The notes under the pieces were generated by a model. That model saw nothing but the letters and a program-made list of their open reading frames with translations, did no database searches and had not been told where the DNA came from. DNA of 46,068 nt from an uncultured Christensenellaceae bacterium (GTDB lineage: Bacteria; Bacillota; Clostridia; Christensenellales; Aristaeellaceae), in NCBI GenBank assembly GCA_905234985.1, contig CAJOJQ010000042.1, positions 1 through 46,068 on the forward strand. The letters are read 5' to 3'. Positions 32,492-41,147 of this stretch are shown piece after piece. Both the position numbers and the translations under genes were made by a program. The first letter of the stretch is position 1. Every line of letters starts with the position of its first letter.

Positions 32492-32534
32492 AAGGAAACC
32501 GCTCTTTGCATGCCAAAGGGCGGTTTCCTTTATT
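32492..32534 (+). terminator. Terminator of alaS
   Basis: AAGGAAACCGC...CTTTG pairs with CAAAG...GCGGTTTCCTT, followed by TATTTT. It is 21 bases past the alaS stop. Confidence 0.8.
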
Positions 32535-32606
32535 TTCCGTAAAACGGCGTCATTCCATGATTTGCCAAGCATTAAAATAATGTGGGAATATTTTTTCCAA
32601 ATGGCA

Positions 32607-32635
32607 TTGACAGGAGTTAAAACCAGATGTATAAT
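32607..32635 (+). promoter_or_regulatory. Consensus promoter of the mannobiose cassette
   Basis: Perfect TTGACA (32607-32612), 17-base spacer, perfect TATAAT (32630-32635). Just downstream, GTTAAAGTTAAGCTAAC (32639-32655) is an imperfect inverted repeat at the expected transcript start, a reasonable position for an operator bound by the LacI-type protein encoded next; that binding is inferred. Confidence 0.75.
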
Positions 32636-32788
32636 AAAGTTAAAGTTAAGCTAACAGACCCTTATAAATCCCAGTTCAACATCATCTGCGCCGGCGTGCT
32701 GCTGACGCTGCTGCCGCCCCTGATCGCGTTCCTGGTGTTCCAGAAGCAGGTATACGCCGGGCTGGCAAGCGGTTCTGTGAAGGGATAA
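32627..32788 (+). pseudogene. C-terminal remnant of a sugar ABC transporter permease
   Basis: The frame ends ...QFNIICAGVLLTLLPPLIAF, LVFQKQVYAGLASGSVKG. This is the last membrane helix and the characteristic KG end of MalG/AraQ-type carbohydrate permeases (which normally have about 280 residues). Only about 40 family-like residues remain. The first residues of the 53-codon frame come from the promoter region, and an ATG at 32627 overlaps the -10 box, so it cannot be the true start. It looks like the 3' scar of a deleted transporter gene that once preceded the regulator. Confidence 0.75.
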
Positions 32789-32832
32789 CATCCTGCCGTG
32801 TCGAATGAATGAAGGCGGGGGAGGCGAAACGG

Positions 32833-33843
32833 ATGAAAAAAGTAACCATGCGGGATATTGGGAAGATGGCCGGGGTCAGCGCCGTCACGGTATCCAAGGC
32901 GCTGGCGGGCAAGTCGGGCATGAGCGAAGAGATGCGCAAGCGCATCCTTCAAATCGCCAAGGAAACGGATTATCAGTATCCCGATCCCGAAAAGACGGAG
33001 GAGAGGACGAGCCTGGATATCGGCATCCTGGTGCCCGAGCAATACTTTGAATCCGCGTCTTTTTATTCTTCCATGTATAAAAAGTTAGCGGGGCGTCTGG
33101 AACAGGAAGGACATTTCGGCCTGCTGGAGATCGTGAGCATCCAGGCGGAGGAAGCGCTGCAGCCCCCGCAAATCATGGGAAAGCGGCACGTGGACGGCAT
33201 CATCATGTTAGGGCAGCCTGCCAAGTCCTATTACCGCATGATCGCCGCCGCCGGGATTCCCACCGTGTTTCTGGATTTTTACGATGAGCAGGGCGTGGCC
33301 GATTCCGTGGTAGGAGACAATACCTATGGTTGCTACCGGCTGACCAGCCACCTGATCAAAAACGGGCACACCAAAATCGGCTTTGTGGGCAACGTACACG
33401 CCACCAGCAGCATCATGGACAGGTATTTGGGTTATTACCGAGCCATGCTGCTGCACGGCCTGCCCATCCAGGAAAAATGGATTTTACGGGATCGGGACGA
33501 CCACAGCAACCTGACGCCCATCAAGCTGCCCCGCGAGCTGCCCACGGCCTTCGTCTGCAATTGCGACGTGGTGGCCGGGCGTTTGATCACCGCGCTGCGC
33601 GGCAGAGGTCTGCGCGTGCCGGAGGACGTTTCCGTGACCGGGTTTGACGATTTCGTCATCGACGCTTCGCCGGATACTTCCTTAAGCACCTTTCGGGTGA
33701 ATACGGACAGCATGATCGAACTGGCGGTTCAAGCCATCGTGGAGCGCTGCGCGGGTTCCAGCAAGCCCTATGGGCGGGTCGTCGTCAGCGGCCAGCCGAT
33801 TTACCGGGATTCCGAGGGAATCTGCGGCAATCAGGAAGGATAA
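32833..33843 (+). CDS. LacI-family transcriptional regulator
   Basis: A 336-aa repressor starting MKKVTMRDIGKMAGVSAVTV with GGGGAGG upstream; an ATG 24 bases earlier lacks a signal. Residues 1-55 are the LacI helix-turn-helix and hinge (GVSAVTVSKALAGKSGMSEE). Then a periplasmic-binding-protein-like sensor domain (GILVPEQ onward) with the C-terminal family motif DVSVTGFDDF. It starts 44 bases after the permease remnant and ends 6 bases before the epimerase gene, so it is read with the enzymes and most likely represses its own cassette in the absence of a mannose-type sugar. Confidence 0.92.
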   Translation: MKKVTMRDIGKMAGVSAVTVSKALAGKSGMSEEMRKRILQIAKETDYQYPDPEKTEERTSLDIGILVPEQYFESASFYSSMYKKLAGRLEQEGHFGLLEIVSIQAEEALQPPQIMGKRHVDGIIMLGQPAKSYYRMIAAAGIPTVFLDFYDEQGVADSVVGDNTYGCYRLTSHLIKNGHTKIGFVGNVHATSSIMDRYLGYYRAMLLHGLPIQEKWILRDRDDHSNLTPIKLPRELPTAFVCNCDVVAGRLITALRGRGLRVPEDVSVTGFDDFVIDASPDTSLSTFRVNTDSMIELAVQAIVERCAGSSKPYGRVVVSGQPIYRDSEGICGNQEG

Positions 33844-33849
33844 GATATC

Positions 33850-35028
33850 ATGAGCTTTACAGAGGAAATCCGTCGGGAATTGACGGAGCGCATCTTGCCT
33901 TTCTGGCAAGGCTTGCGGGATGATGCAAACGGCGGATATGTGGGGCGGGTAGATTATGATTTGACCCGCCATCCGGAAGCGGACAAAGGCTGCATCCTCA
34001 ACAGCCGCATCCTCTGGTTTTTTTCGGAGGCTTACCTGCTGCTGAAGGATATTGCCCTGCTGGAAGAAGCGCATCACGCCTACGGAATGCTGAAACGAAT
34101 GACGGATCAGCAAAACGGCGGGGTGTACTGGTCCCTGCACGCGGACGGCACGATTGCCGACGGCACCAAGCACACCTATAACCAGGCGTTTGCCATTTAC
34201 GCCCTTTCCGCCTATTTCCGCGCCAGCAAAAACCCCTATGCCCTGGAGCGAGCCAAAGAGCTGTTCCGCGTCATCGAAGCGAAATGCCGGGACGCGGGCG
34301 GCTATCTGGAGGCTTTCACCGCCGATTGGCGGCCCGAAAGCAACGAAAAACTCAGCGAAAACGGCGTGATGGCGACGCGCACCATGAATACCCTGCTCCA
34401 CGTAATGGAAGGGTATACGGGGCTTTACCAGATCTGGCCCGACCCGGAGTTAAAGGAGCGGCTGTACGAAATCCTAAACATTTGGGAAACGAAGATTTAC
34501 AACAGGGAAAAGCGCCGCCAGGAAGTGTTTTTCGATCACGAATACCATACCCTCATCGACCTCCATTCCTTCGGCCACGACGTCGAAACCAGCTGGCTGA
34601 CGGAAAAGACGCTGGAAGCCCTGGACGACCCGGCCCTCACCGCCCGCATCCGACCGCTGCTTCTGGAGATGGCGGATCACACATATAGCGCCGCCTTCAC
34701 GGATCACGGCTTCGCCAACGAGTGCGAAAAGGGCGTTGTCAATCAAAAGCGCATCTGGTGGGTGCAGGCGGAAGCGCTGATGGGCTTCCTGAACGCATAC
34801 GAGAAAACCGGCGAAAAGCGCTGGCGGAACGCCGCGCTTTCCCAGTGGGCCTACATCCGGGACGTCATGGCGGATCAGCGGCCCGGTTCGGAATGGTTCT
34901 GGTATGTAAACGAGGATGGAACCCCCGGCGAGGACGAGGCCATCGTGGAGCCTTGGAAATGCCCTTATCACAACGGCCGTATGTGCATGGAAGTGCTGCG
35001 CCGCGGCTTCAAGGAGGATGAAGTATGA
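33850..35028 (+). CDS. Cellobiose 2-epimerase
   Basis: 392-aa (alpha/alpha)6-barrel enzyme of the AGE family. Cellobiose 2-epimerase motifs are visible: [16 protein letters not shown] near the N-terminus, the central [12 protein letters not shown] with catalytic His and Glu, [11 protein letters not shown], and the C-terminal [12 protein letters not shown]. In mannan users this enzyme turns mannobiose into mannosyl-glucose for the phosphorylase encoded next. The phosphorylase gene overlaps it by four bases, making a two-step pathway. The partner gene makes mannobiose the likely substrate. Confidence 0.93.
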   Translation: MSFTEEIRRELTERILPFWQGLRDDANGGYVGRVDYDLTRHPEADKGCILNSRILWFFSEAYLLLKDIALLEEAHHAYGMLKRMTDQQNGGVYWSLHADGTIADGTKHTYNQAFAIYALSAYFRASKNPYALERAKELFRVIEAKCRDAGGYLEAFTADWRPESNEKLSENGVMATRTMNTLLHVMEGYTGLYQIWPDPELKERLYEILNIWETKIYNREKRRQEVFFDHEYHTLIDLHSFGHDVETSWLTEKTLEALDDPALTARIRPLLLEMADHTYSAAFTDHGFANECEKGVVNQKRIWWVQAEALMGFLNAYEKTGEKRWRNAALSQWAYIRDVMADQRPGSEWFWYVNEDGTPGEDEAIVEPWKCPYHNGRMCMEVLRRGFKEDEV

Positions 35029-36194
35029 CTTATCAGGAACTGCAGGCCCGGTATGAAACCGTGGTGAATCGGAAAAATACCGTCGACGCCAGCCGCTATA
35101 ATGGCATTTACGAGCGGTGGAGCCATCCGGTATTGACCCGCGAACATATTCCGCCCTTCTGGATGTACGATCCCGATCCGAAAACCAATCCCTACATGAT
35201 GCAGCGGTTAGGGATCAACGCCGTATTCAACAGCGGGGCCATCCTGCTGGACGGGAAATTCACTCTGGTAGCTCGGGTGGAGGGCAGCGACCGCAAGAGC
35301 TTTTTCGCCGTGGCGCAGAGCGATTCCGGCGTGGATGGCTTTCGCTTCTGGGATGAACCCGTCCTTTTGCCCGATACTTGCCCGGAAGAAACCAACGTGT
35401 ACGATATGCGCCTGACCCGGCACGAGGACGGCTGGATCTACGGCGTGTTCTGCTCCGAAAGCAAGGACAAAACCAACCCCGATCTTTCCGCCGCCACAGC
35501 GGCCGCGGGCATCGTGCGCACAAAGGACCTGAAAACCTGGGAACGGCTGCCCAATCTGGTTACCCTTCGTTCTCCCCAGCAGCGCAACGTGTGCCTGCAT
35601 CCGGAATTTGTGCAGGGCAAATATGCTTTTTACACCCGCCCCATGGATGATTTCATCGAAACGGGCAGCGGCGGCGGCATCGGCTTCGGTCTGTGCGACG
35701 ACATCACCCACGCCGTCATTGACGAGGAAAAAATGACCTCCATCCGCAAATACCACACCATCACGGAAAGCAAAAACGGCGCGGGCGCTGTGCCCATCAA
35801 GACGGACAAGGGATGGATTCATATCGCCCACGGCGTGCGCAACACGGCGGCGGGCCTGCGTTACGTGATCTATGCCTTCGCCACGGCGCTGGACGACCCT
35901 TCCCGGGTCATCGCCGAGCCTGGCGGATATCTCATCGCGCCCCTGGGACAGGAGCGGCTGGGCGACGTGAGCAACGTGGCGTTCACCAACGGAGCCATCG
36001 CCGCGCCGGATGGGCGCGTATTCATCTACTATGCTTCCAGCGATACGCGTCTGCATGTCGCCACCACGGACATCGACCGCCTCACCGATTACGTTTTCAA
36101 CACGCCCCGTGATCCCGGAAGAAGCGTGGAATGTGTACGGCAGCGGATCAATTTTATTCAGAAGAATCTGGCTTTCTTATCGCGGCAGGAATAA
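35025..36194 (+). CDS. 4-O-beta-D-mannosyl-D-glucose phosphorylase (GH130)
   Basis: 389-aa GH130_1-type phosphorylase: beta-mannosyl-glucose plus phosphate gives mannose 1-phosphate and glucose. Family signatures include [19 protein letters not shown], the catalytic-acid region [19 protein letters not shown] (Asp), the phosphate/substrate motifs [12 protein letters not shown] and [18 protein letters not shown], and [18 protein letters not shown]. No signal peptide, so it works in the cytoplasm on imported disaccharide. Coupled to the epimerase gene by an ATGA overlap. A transporter for the sugar is not seen here except as a remnant. Confidence 0.93.
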   Translation: MTYQELQARYETVVNRKNTVDASRYNGIYERWSHPVLTREHIPPFWMYDPDPKTNPYMMQRLGINAVFNSGAILLDGKFTLVARVEGSDRKSFFAVAQSDSGVDGFRFWDEPVLLPDTCPEETNVYDMRLTRHEDGWIYGVFCSESKDKTNPDLSAATAAAGIVRTKDLKTWERLPNLVTLRSPQQRNVCLHPEFVQGKYAFYTRPMDDFIETGSGGGIGFGLCDDITHAVIDEEKMTSIRKYHTITESKNGAGAVPIKTDKGWIHIAHGVRNTAAGLRYVIYAFATALDDPSRVIAEPGGYLIAPLGQERLGDVSNVAFTNGAIAAPDGRVFIYYASSDTRLHVATTDIDRLTDYVFNTPRDPGRSVECVRQRINFIQKNLAFLSRQE

Positions 36195-36217
36195 AAAGAA
36201 CCCAGACATTGACATAA

Positions 36218-36278
36218 ACAAGGGGCTGTCCCCATGCCTTGGTCATCCCTTGGCGTTTGGAGACAGCCCTTGTTTTAT
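36218..36278 (+). terminator. Terminator of the mannobiose cassette
   Basis: ACAAGGGGCTGTC pairs with GACAGCCCTTGT (one bulge) across a long loop and ends in TTTTATT. It also lies beyond the end of the converging gene at 36294. Confidence 0.75.
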
Positions 36279-36293
36279 TGCCTGTGATTCAGT

Positions 36294-37148
36294 TTATTCG
36301 GCTGCAGGCGCGCGGAAGCTGATCTGGGTAGCGCCGGCCATGCCATCGGCGGACAGCAGATAGATGGGGGCCACTTCGATGTGCAGGGTGGCGAAGCTGC
36401 CTTCATAGCCGCTTTCGGTCTTGAAGCACAGGGTCATGCTGTAGCCCGCTTCCTTTTCCGCGGCGGTGATGGTGCGGGTGATGGTCATGCAGGCGTCAGC
36501 AGCGAAGCCGCCGGTGGCGTAGTTCACGCCCTTTTCGCCGGTCAGGTTGTCGATCAGGTACAGCTCGGTCACGTTTTCACCGGTGGTGTTGTACACGGTG
36601 TAGGTGCCGGTGGGGTTCAGCGCGGCCTTGGCGGCGGCCAGGATGCCCTGCAGGTAGCCCCAGGTGTCCACGGCGGTAGCGCCCGCCACGGCGTCCACCA
36701 CTTCGCCCTTGGTTTCGGCGGTGTAGCCGTTCACAAAGGCTTCCAGCTCGGCGATGGTCTTGCCGGTGGCGAAGGCTTCGATGGCGTCATAGTTGGCGGC
36801 GATCTGCACGGTGGAACCGGCCTTCTGCTTCATGTTCAGGCTGTACAGCTCGTTGTTCACGCGCTTGGAACCCAGCACCTTGCCTTCGGGATAGCTGTCG
36901 CCGAAGGATCCGTCGCTGTTGGGCACGCCGATGGCGGCCAGGTCTTCCCGGTCGTTGATGAACTGGAATTCGTCGATCTTGGCGGCCACGATGGTTTCAT
37001 CCTGCACCGCGGCGGTGATCACGGCGAAGCAGCCCGTGCCGTGGGCGGCGTAATCCACCTGGCCCAGCTTGATTTCGCCCTCGGCGAAAGCGGCGGCGGC
37101 GGTGAGCAGCAGCATGGCGGCCAGCAGAACGGCTAACAGTTTCTTCAT
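36294..37148 (-). CDS. Secreted FMN-binding-like protein
   Basis: 284 aa, starting MKKLLAVLLAAMLLLTAAAA with GGAGGG upstream. The signal peptide is probably cut at AFAEG. The middle contains FMN-binding-domain-like features: ITAAVQDETIVAAKIDEFQF and VVDAVAGATAVDTWGYLQGI, where the Ala-Thr would receive covalent FMN in Rnf/Nqr relatives (SGAT motif is AGAT here). The C-terminal 90 residues (from about TGTYTVYNTTGENVTELYLI) are a separate beta domain that I do not recognise. The assignment is tentative; without FMN attachment it could be a binding protein for another ligand. Confidence 0.6.
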   Translation of the reverse strand: MKKLLAVLLAAMLLLTAAAAFAEGEIKLGQVDYAAHGTGCFAVITAAVQDETIVAAKIDEFQFINDREDLAAIGVPNSDGSFGDSYPEGKVLGSKRVNNELYSLNMKQKAGSTVQIAANYDAIEAFATGKTIAELEAFVNGYTAETKGEVVDAVAGATAVDTWGYLQGILAAAKAALNPTGTYTVYNTTGENVTELYLIDNLTGEKGVNYATGGFAADACMTITRTITAAEKEAGYSMTLCFKTESGYEGSFATLHIEVAPIYLLSADGMAGATQISFRAPAAE

Positions 37149-37197
37149 AATCAATTCCCTCCTGTGTAGTTTTGCAGGCAGTTGCCCGTTTAACTTC

Positions 37198-37225
37198 ATT
37201 ATACAGGAGAACAAAAGAAATACAA
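37198..37225 (-). promoter_or_regulatory. Promoter of the FMN-binding-like gene
   Basis: On the minus strand, TTGTAT (37220-37225), 16-base spacer, TATAAT (37198-37203), 50 bases before the ATG. Confidence 0.5.
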
Positions 37226-37293
37226 GCGGCAGATTATGGCAAAAAAAAGGTGATATTCCTGTCTAACCAGGTTTTTGAGGCGGCCCGCTTCCT

Positions 37294-38094
37294 TTACGAT
37301 GACGCGGCGTTCGTTTCCAATTCCAGCAGACGGTAGATTTTCCGATACGTTTTCCCCGTAAACAGCAGCTTGAAAAACCATCTGTCCGCCGGTTTCAGCT
37401 CGTCCACCAGGCGGGCGGGGGTGAAGGAATGCTCCGCCTTGAACCGCAGGGGCAGCCCTGCCAAAACGTCCCCGATCTCGTCGATCCCATACACCCGCGT
37501 CACGCCCACGTCGCTGACAGGATTCTTGTACTTGGACGCCTTCGCCCCAAATTCCGTATAAACGTCCATAAATACATGAAGTATCTTGTATTTTTCCTGC
37601 AAGGCTCGAAACAAGCCGTGCATCTGCGCCTTGGTCAGATACATGCTGATGCCTTCCAGCACCACAATGGCCGCTTTGCTGTCCGGCAGGGCTTTGATCT
37701 GTTCCGGATCCGACGCGTCCAGGCCCGCCATACGATAGCTTTCGGTTTCTTTGTAATATTTCTTCCGCACGGCGATCACATCGGGAAAATCGCAGTCCAC
37801 CCAATGCCTGTAAGGCCGCTTCACCCGATTGCACCGGCTGTCCAGCCCGCAGCCGATGTGCAGCACCAGGGCCTCCGGCTCCTTTTCCAGCATGGCGTCC
37901 GTCCAATCGTCAAAAACGCGGGCGCGCATGGCCATGTTGTAGGCCAGCCATTTTGATTTGGACTTCCCGCGGATGGGAAACTGCTCCGCCGCCCAGATTT
38001 TTTCGGCGTCCGCGTCGTGCAGAATGATGCTTTGCCTGCTCACCCGCGCTTTTCCGTACAGCGGAATAAACAGGGTTTTGTTGACTTCGTCCAT
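37294..38094 (-). CDS. Class I SAM methyltransferase (LCM/TcmP-like)
   Basis: 266-aa protein with the leucine carboxyl methyltransferase-like layout: MDEVNKTLFIPLYGKARVSR at the start, the SAM motif VLHIGCGLDSRCNRV, the acidic DCDFPDVIAVRKKYY, and AAIVVLEGISMYLTKAQM. These are the marks of the TcmP/O-methyltransferase branch that acts on small molecules. The target is unknown. It has no obvious partner among its neighbours. Confidence 0.85.
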   Translation of the reverse strand: MDEVNKTLFIPLYGKARVSRQSIILHDADAEKIWAAEQFPIRGKSKSKWLAYNMAMRARVFDDWTDAMLEKEPEALVLHIGCGLDSRCNRVKRPYRHWVDCDFPDVIAVRKKYYKETESYRMAGLDASDPEQIKALPDSKAAIVVLEGISMYLTKAQMHGLFRALQEKYKILHVFMDVYTEFGAKASKYKNPVSDVGVTRVYGIDEIGDVLAGLPLRFKAEHSFTPARLVDELKPADRWFFKLLFTGKTYRKIYRLLELETNAASS

Positions 38095-38161
38095 CTTTCT
38101 TTCGCTCCCGTTTACTGATTGGAAGATTGGATCACCGGATGCATTCTCTGTTCTCCCTCCT

Positions 38162-39337
38162 TCATGCCCGCCAGCCCATTTCTTCCGCGATCACGGGATG
38201 ATAATGGGCGTCTTTCAGATGCACAAAATCCACCGACGAAACCACCTGTCCCTCCCCCGGCCAGTCGATAAGGCCCGTGCCGTCCGAGGCAAGGCCGTAG
38301 TCCGCAAGGGTCTTTCCCGGGGGCGGCGTCAAAACGGTGAGCCGGTTCATCACCCGGCTGCCTAAATAGAATTCAAATATCCCCTGCCGGGGATCAATGG
38401 CCATATGATTGCCCACAAAGCCGCTCAAGGCGATGGTTTCATCGCTCATATACACTGGCACCTCGCTGTGCCGCTGCACCGGATGGCGCACATAGCACAT
38501 GAGTCCCAAATGCTGGGTCCATCCCCCGTCGGGCAGGGGGCGGCCCGTGCGGTTGCGGGCCATTTCCCGAAGATCGGCGGCGCTGAGTACGTCGCCCCGC
38601 AGGACGCCCCGACACAGCCGCGTCATATCCCCCGTCGTGGAGAAAAGCCCCGCGTGGCCGCAGAAGCATTCCCCCTCCGGGGCCATGGCGCGGGCCTTAG
38701 GGTCGTGAACCGTGCCGGGGGCCACCCCCTCCCGCACCAGCCAGCGGTCGCCCGCAATGTGGTGTTCCCGGTCGTGGCTGACGCAGCGCGGGCGGGCGGC
38801 ATCCGGCACGCGGCACCAGGTTTCCCCCATACCCAGGGGCCGCAGCAGTTCCCGTTCCACCAGGGTCATGAGCGCTTCCTCCGCCGCGCCCTCCAAAATA
38901 TACCGCGCCGCCATAGCGTGAATATCGGAATACGCCTTCACCCCATTGGGAAAGGGGCGGCAGGCAAAGAGCGCGGCCTCGGCGGCCTGCGCGTTCGGCT
39001 GCGCGTCGATGCGCTCCGGGGTGCGCAGGCCGATTTCAAAGCCCAGCACCTGGCCCACGGTGACGCCCTCCAAATAGGCAAACTGCGGGGCGTAGCGAGT
39101 GACGGGCGCGTCGAAATCCAGCTTCCCCGCCGCCCGAAGCCGAAGGGCCGTGAACCCGGTGAACAGTTTGGACAGGGAGGCCAAGTCAAACACGCTGTCC
39201 GCCGCCACGGGCTTTCCGTCCAGGGAAGCGACGCCGCCCAAAGCGGCATGCACCGTGTCCCAGTCGCCGCAGACCACCGACATGCAGGCAAGGGAGCGAG
39301 ATTCTTCCGTAAAGTATTGTACAGCCTGGGAGAGCAT
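38162..39337 (-). CDS. Beta-lactamase-fold serine hydrolase
   Basis: 391-aa protein of the class C beta-lactamase/esterase family (S12). The catalytic SxxK is in VFDLASLSKLFTGF; the YxN-equivalent is probably YSDIHAMAARYILE. No signal peptide is seen, so it is probably cytoplasmic and more likely an esterase or peptidase than an antibiotic resistance enzyme. AAGGAGG precedes the ATG. It lies 30 bases after the U32-like gene and may share its transcript. Confidence 0.82.
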   Translation of the reverse strand: MLSQAVQYFTEESRSLACMSVVCGDWDTVHAALGGVASLDGKPVAADSVFDLASLSKLFTGFTALRLRAAGKLDFDAPVTRYAPQFAYLEGVTVGQVLGFEIGLRTPERIDAQPNAQAAEAALFACRPFPNGVKAYSDIHAMAARYILEGAAEEALMTLVERELLRPLGMGETWCRVPDAARPRCVSHDREHHIAGDRWLVREGVAPGTVHDPKARAMAPEGECFCGHAGLFSTTGDMTRLCRGVLRGDVLSAADLREMARNRTGRPLPDGGWTQHLGLMCYVRHPVQRHSEVPVYMSDETIALSGFVGNHMAIDPRQGIFEFYLGSRVMNRLTVLTPPPGKTLADYGLASDGTGLIDWPGEGQVVSSVDFVHLKDAHYHPVIAEEMGWRA

Positions 39338-39367
39338 GCGTCCTCCTTCATTTGCAATCCTGTATCA

Positions 39368-40261
39368 TTAGAATAAATCCAGGGCGCTGTCCAGATAGAT
39401 TTCTTCCCGGACGTTCAGTTGATATTCCGGTTTCGTCATGTAATACAGCAGAAATTCCAGCAGGATGGCGCTGCCTAAGCTGCGGCCCTCGATCTTGAAA
39501 TGGGAAAAGCCGTTTGGCAGATACCAATTTTGAATATCTTCGATTCCGATGAAACCCGGATTTTTCATAGCGTCGGAAAACCGGTAACCCATGGCGGCCC
39601 GGGGCGAAACGCAGACGTGATCGGGGCAGTTCTCCCCTAAGTTTTTCCGGCTGACGTTCTCATAGCACGCTTTCCTTTCGGGGCAGGCGAACCAGCAGCA
39701 CTCGTTGCACAGAAATTCCACCTTCTGCTTCTGGCTGCCGTTCAGGGCGTTCAATCGGTCAAAGGCTTTATTCAGCCTGAAATCCGGCACCACATAGCGA
39801 AACTCTGGGCGGTTCAATTCACCCTCAAATTGGCTGAATTCCGTCAGCACCTTGGTGGTGGACGAAACGAAGTAAAAGCCGGGATATTGCTTCCGCAAAT
39901 AATCCAGCAGCAGATCCGAACAGAGGATCACGCCGCTTTGCGCCTCCCCGTTCTTTGCAAACAGGGCGCACAGAGCGTTGCATTTTTTGTCGGCAAGATG
40001 TTCCTGACGGAGCAGGGAATTGCTGAACGTAAGCCGGGCGGAAACGCCGAATTCCCGGGTGAGCGCCGCCGCGTCCTCCGCCCGCGCTTCCCCGAACCCC
40101 ACGCGGCCCCCGCCCCAGAGGCAATCGGCGGGTGCGCCGTAAATGGAGCCGATCTCGCACCAATCGTAAAAGTATTCCCGGCGTTCCCGGAACAAGGGCA
40201 GAAAAACGCGGTATAATTCGTAGAATTCAAACAGCCCGGGCAGATGATAATAGGCCTTCAT
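39368..40261 (-). CDS. U32-peptidase-like Cys-rich protein
   Basis: 297-aa protein starting MKAYYHLPGLFEFYELYRVF; the start at 40261 uses AGGAGGCGC upstream, and an earlier TTG at 40285 overlaps the signal. It has a Cys-rich segment ECCWFACPERKACYENVSRK, followed by NCPDHVCVSP, and the ending FIGIEDIQNWYLPNGFSHFK then GRSLGSA, features that recall the U32 family (YhbU/UbiU/YrrN), whose Cys bind an Fe-S cluster. Family membership is inferred; the reaction is unknown. It lies 20 bases after thpR. Confidence 0.6.
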   Translation of the reverse strand: MKAYYHLPGLFEFYELYRVFLPLFRERREYFYDWCEIGSIYGAPADCLWGGGRVGFGEARAEDAAALTREFGVSARLTFSNSLLRQEHLADKKCNALCALFAKNGEAQSGVILCSDLLLDYLRKQYPGFYFVSSTTKVLTEFSQFEGELNRPEFRYVVPDFRLNKAFDRLNALNGSQKQKVEFLCNECCWFACPERKACYENVSRKNLGENCPDHVCVSPRAAMGYRFSDAMKNPGFIGIEDIQNWYLPNGFSHFKIEGRSLGSAILLEFLLYYMTKPEYQLNVREEIYLDSALDLF

Positions 40262-40281
40262 GACAGTAAGCGCCTCCTGTA

Positions 40282-40788
40282 TCAATGGCTGCCGCGGCCG
40301 ATCACCGTGTATTCCATCCCGTTTTCACCGTGATCGGAGCGGTAGAGGCAAATCTCCTTTACGATCATCGTTGCCCGGGGAATTGGGATTGCCGAAAGGA
40401 TTCCCTGCTCCGGCACAAACGGCTTCCTTGCCAAGGTAATGTGCGGATTGAATGCCTGCCGGTCAAAGGGGATTTCCGCCGCCGTCAGCGCCTGCCGGAC
40501 TTGCCGGGCCGCGCTGTCCAGCGCTTCGGAGGGTTCAACCCCCGCCCACAGCACCTTGGCCTTCGGAAAAACGCCCAGATGCGACAGCGTGACGGGGAAG
40601 GGCTGCCGCACGGCTGGCAGAAGCCCCGAAATGTCCTCCGGCCACATGCCGATGAACGCCAGCGTCAGGTGCAGATTGGACGGCGTCAGGTATCGCCCGG
40701 TCACTCCGGCTGCCCGCAAACGAGCCTGCACCAAGGCCAGCGCATCCCGAAACGCGGACGTGGGCTGCAAAGCGATAAAGATGCGCAT
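40282..40788 (-). CDS. thpR: RNA 2',3'-cyclic phosphodiesterase
   Basis: 168-aa 2H-phosphoesterase. Both HxTx motifs are present: NLHLTLAFIG and NPHITLARKP. It starts MRIFIALQPTSAFRDALALV. Family members open 2',3'-cyclic phosphate ends on RNA and can ligate 2'-5' linkages in vitro. It is followed 20 bases on by the U32-like gene. Confidence 0.92.
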   Translation of the reverse strand: MRIFIALQPTSAFRDALALVQARLRAAGVTGRYLTPSNLHLTLAFIGMWPEDISGLLPAVRQPFPVTLSHLGVFPKAKVLWAGVEPSEALDSAARQVRQALTAAEIPFDRQAFNPHITLARKPFVPEQGILSAIPIPRATMIVKEICLYRSDHGENGMEYTVIGRGSH

Positions 40789-41018
40789 GCTTCCTCCTCC
40801 TCAACCGTCATCTGATTTCCGGCGTCTTCTCAAATATCGTCATTTTCCTGGCTTTTCCGCCGCAAAGCCGTATCTGTTTCGGGGAAGAAAAGCGTGCCGG
40901 GTTCAGCATATAGCACACGTGCCGTTTTGTCAAATCAAATTTGTTCTCGTTTTATCGGCATGCTTATTCGTTTCCTTCATGCAAAAGCGCTATGGGGCCG
41001 AAAACATTCCCCATCATG

Positions 41019-41048
41019 TTGACAGCGATCCTATTTATTGTGTATATT
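41019..41048 (+). promoter_or_regulatory. Promoter of the HD-GYP sensor gene
   Basis: TTGACA (41019-41024), 18-base spacer, TATATT (41043-41048), about 100 bases before the ATG. The 359-base gap 40789-41147 otherwise shows nothing firm; a 21-codon frame at 41057 has its GGAGGG too close to the ATG. Confidence 0.55.
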
Positions 41049-41147
41049 ATGGAGGGATGAAACAAAGACCAAAGCAGTCAGACCCTTATGATTCGATAAA
41101 GCTGATGAACGGCGCGCTTTAAAGATACAGAAAGAAGGGAATGCGCT

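Noticed and set aside
32492..32534. alaS terminator as another H-family repeat
   Set aside because: It shares GGAAACC/GGTTTCC arms, but lacks the CCAG-CCCCCTTCC tail and ends in a T-rich run, so an ordinary terminator is the simpler reading.
41057..41122. Leader peptide of 21 codons before the HD-GYP gene
   Set aside because: GGAGGG abuts the ATG with no spacing and the transcript start falls within or after it.
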